A DNA stretch of 64,000 nt, taken from Talinum fruticosum. Its lineage: Eukaryota > Streptophyta > Magnoliopsida > Caryophyllales > Talinaceae. The stretch is taken from positions 5,074,001 through 5,138,000 of the forward strand of contig JAITYX010000042.1 of the NCBI GenBank assembly GCA_021018815.1. Direction: 5' to 3'. Under the pieces are notes generated by a model. It saw nothing but the letters and a program-made list of their open reading frames with translations. It was not told where the DNA came from and did not search any database. The position numbers were made by a program, and so were the translations under genes. Positions 62,372 to 64,000 of the stretch are shown piece by piece (the first letter of the stretch is position 1; each line of letters starts with the position of its first letter).

Positions 62372-63340
62372 TCATAACCTTCTTCGAAAATAGAGTGTTG
62401 AAAGCATTCTGGGTTGGCCTTGAATCGGAGCCGAGAGATAGGGACTGCGCGGGGTTGGTGGCGTGGAACTTCCACCAGGGAAGGACTCTTCCTCCTCTCG
62501 GATCGAGGAGGGTGCGCCTAGTCCTCTCCGACTTCTCGGGACCCTTCGGATTTGATTGCTCACGACGCCTTTCTCTTGATCGCTCCCGCTCTCGGGCGGC
62601 AGACCGCTCCGGGTCGCGCCTTGGGGCATTGCGAGGCTCGATGAGAATTGCGGCTATGTGTAGCCGATCGTGCAGGATCGGCGGACCTTATGCTCCCCAG
62701 GGGCCTTCGCTCCGTGTTTGGGGCAAGGGCGTCACCATGATCGTCGAACCAGGCGGAACGCCTGCTGTAGGTAGCATAGGGGTTGAGGTCGTGTGCGAAG
62801 TTGCAATATTCTCGTTGGCCTTATGGAGAGCTTTCTTTGCATCGATAATCCCTCGGGCATCGCCTTCTTCGTGACGCCTTGTTGGGAGGGCACTTGGCCG
62901 CTCGGGAGCAAGCGCAGTTGGTGCCTTAGTGGGCTGTGCTTGGAGCCGCATGGGAAGGCATCTCGGCGAAGTGGCCAACAGTCGACCTCCCTGGGGGTTG
63001 TGCCATACCCAGGACTTGGGGCGTAGTGGAAGGGCATGATCGGCATGCGCTTGTTCCATGGTGATTCGCACTTGTTCTTGCACTTGTTGTGCAACAGTCG
63101 TTTAAGGGTCTCTATTAAGTTTTGGAGAGTCCCTAGGGTGACGTACCCCTCCAGCTGGGTGTGGCGGTTACTGGTAGACCGCTGAGATGATTCCGCATCC
63201 ACGGGTTGAGGAGCGTCGCGGGATTGGCTCCCGTAGGCACCGAACGATGAGGGTGAGTGACCGGTGGGTTCGTGTCGCGAGTCATCTTGGATCGAGATCG
63301 AGTGCCACCGGCGACCATATGCTACCTTCCTCCCCACAAA
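62372..63340 (-). pseudogene. Leader / Gag N-terminal region of the LTR element
   Basis: Between PBS and gag core, minus-strand frames are Pro/Ser/Arg-rich (e.g. 63,083-62,688 and 62,629-62,372) and contain TPMLPTAGVPPG and an alanine-rich stretch that look like the low-complexity Gag N-terminus of this element type. The frames break between segments. A longer frame (63,652-62,732) begins inside the LTR and is probably fortuitous. Confidence 0.5.
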
Positions 63341-63348
63341 CGGCGCCA
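63337..63348 (-). other. Primer-binding site
   Basis: On the minus strand TGGCGCCGTTTG lies four bases after the CA end of the 5' LTR. The first ten bases complement the 3' end of plant tRNA-Asp (…AACGGCGCCA), the usual primer for many Ty3/gypsy elements. Confidence 0.75.
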
Positions 63349-63352
63349 AAGC

Positions 63353-63970
63353 TGTTTCCGGAGAAAACCGAGTTGATGATGTGGATTGATGATTCGGAGA
63401 GAGGAAGGATTTACTGCTACGGTTTCGAGGACGTGGCACGAGCGATCCGAGCCGAGTGATGACTCGCTCGAACCTGCAAAGGCGAAGCCCGGGTGGTGGA
63501 TCCCGGGAACGCCCTCCGACGCTCAAGTTAGTATCCGATTTGATTGAAAGGATCGATGAGATCTTCCCCGATATGCGTGAGGGAATTCCTTGGGAGACGA
63601 GAAGATTTCCAAAGATGGAAGTTCTCGGGGATGAATGTGTGCCGATGAACACCGATGAACGTTATGAACGTAGATGAGAATTGAGAGCTTAGAAGCTTGA
63701 GTGATTATCCTTGAATGAGATGTCTTGTTCAATGAACATGAAAAACATGCCTTGGGATGTGAGAAAAGATGAGTATTTATAGGAGGTTTTAAAGGGGTAA
63801 AATGGTACTTTACCACGATTTAGGGAAACCCTTGCCCTAGTGGGCTTTGGGACTTTACCCGGCCCGTTAAGGGTCGTCTTGGGCCAATTCATCCTTGATC
63901 CGACTGATTAGACCCGGTTGGCCGGTGACGTGGCGGGTGAGCTGATATTGAGCCGGAAATACTCGAATCA
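63353..63970 (-). repeat. 5' LTR of the gag-only element
   Basis: 618 bp, gap-free match to 57,296-57,913 with about 11 substitutions. The promoter of the element would lie here, but no TATA box was singled out. Confidence 0.95.
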
Positions 63971-63975
63971 CTTCT
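63971..63975. repeat. Target-site duplication, high side
   Basis: CTTCT directly after the CA of the high-coordinate LTR. Confidence 0.9.
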
Positions 63976-64000
63976 AATAACCCATCTAGTATTTGTGAGA
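63976..64000 (-). pseudogene. Start of CNL C beyond the LTR element (continues outside the window)
   Basis: With the element and one CTTCT removed, the minus strand reads SQILDGLLEGIGGEVNLF in one open frame across the junction, the usual N-terminal helix of RGA-type CNLs. This shows that the flank is the same gene as 57,295 and earlier. The start codon lies past the window end. Confidence 0.85.

Larger units (their letters stand above)
57296..63970 (-). mobile_element. Complete gag-only LTR retrotransposon (Ty3/gypsy, Tat/Retand-like), 6675 bp
   Basis: Two 618-bp LTRs (TG...CA), perfect 5-bp target duplication CTTCT, PBS (63,337-63,348) and PPT (57,914-57,927) define a full element on the minus strand. 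In its own 5'-3' order: 5' LTR, PBS, Pro-rich leader frame, gag core (about 62,370-61,870), 26-bp array, about 103-bp array, 63-bp array, antisense ORF with 24-bp repeats, PPT, 3' LTR. No protease, RT, RNase H or integrase motif was seen in any frame, so it depends on a partner. Repeat arrays and an antisense ORF near the 3' LTR are known features of the Tat group (Ogre, Retand, Grande). LTRs differ at about 11 of 618 bases by hand count, mostly transitions, so insertion is recent. Confidence 0.92.

Noticed and set aside
62732..63652. 306-codon minus frame spanning LTR and leader
   Set aside because: It starts inside the LTR, crosses the PBS and has no domain; the equivalent frame in the other LTR also runs open, so it is fortuitous.

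Overview
The window is nuclear DNA of a flowering plant, most likely a eudicot. It has spliced genes with GT-AG introns, AT-rich spacers, plant families (BAHD acyltransferase, phloem-lectin PP2, CNL disease-resistance genes) and many plant retroelements. I cannot name the species. Exon boundaries were read by eye from splice sites and family similarity.

Layout. 1-4.9 kb: spacer with one MITE-like element. 4.9-10.6 kb (minus): a six-coding-exon cyclin-T gene with a decayed tRNA-Ala gene in its large intron. 10.6-14 kb: AT-rich spacer with a Helitron-type 3' end. 14.4-17.5 kb (plus): a BORCS8/MEF2BNB-like gene. 19.6-22.1 kb (minus): a two-exon BAHD acyltransferase with a 2-base frame break. 23.3-28.15 kb (plus): a dead LINE between near-perfect 14-base target duplications. 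29.3-36.4 kb (minus): CNL resistance gene A, its 3' part inside a 6-kb segment that recurs at 47.7-53.7 kb. 37.2-37.8 kb: a 303-bp tandem duplication. 38.6-39.7 kb (plus): a three-exon PP2-like lectin gene. 39.7-44.2 kb: AT-rich repeats and a second Helitron-type end. 44.2-47.7 kb: two nested Ty1/copia remnants. 47.7-53.7 kb: the second segment copy, carrying truncated CNL B. 53.75-57.3 kb: CNL C, a full-length but broken paralogue. 57.3-63.97 kb: a complete LTR retrotransposon inserted in the coiled-coil codons of CNL C, whose reading frame resumes at 63,976.

The best discoveries are at the right end. The LTR element has 618-bp LTRs, a perfect CTTCT duplication, a PBS and a PPT. It has a gag but no recognisable pol, three tandem-repeat arrays, and an antisense ORF next to the 3' LTR. 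I read it as a non-autonomous Tat/Retand-like Ty3/gypsy element. From about 51.1 kb, CNL copy B differs from copy A by a strand-symmetric signature: CAG/CTG in A is often CGG/CCG, or CGAG/CTCG with one added base, in B. The low-coordinate half of the same duplicate lacks it. This is either a local mutational process or a methylation-linked base-calling error. Three otherwise intact genes (cyclin T, BAHD, CNL A) also carry single short indels in homopolymer or dinucleotide runs, so consensus error must be excluded before any of them is called a pseudogene.
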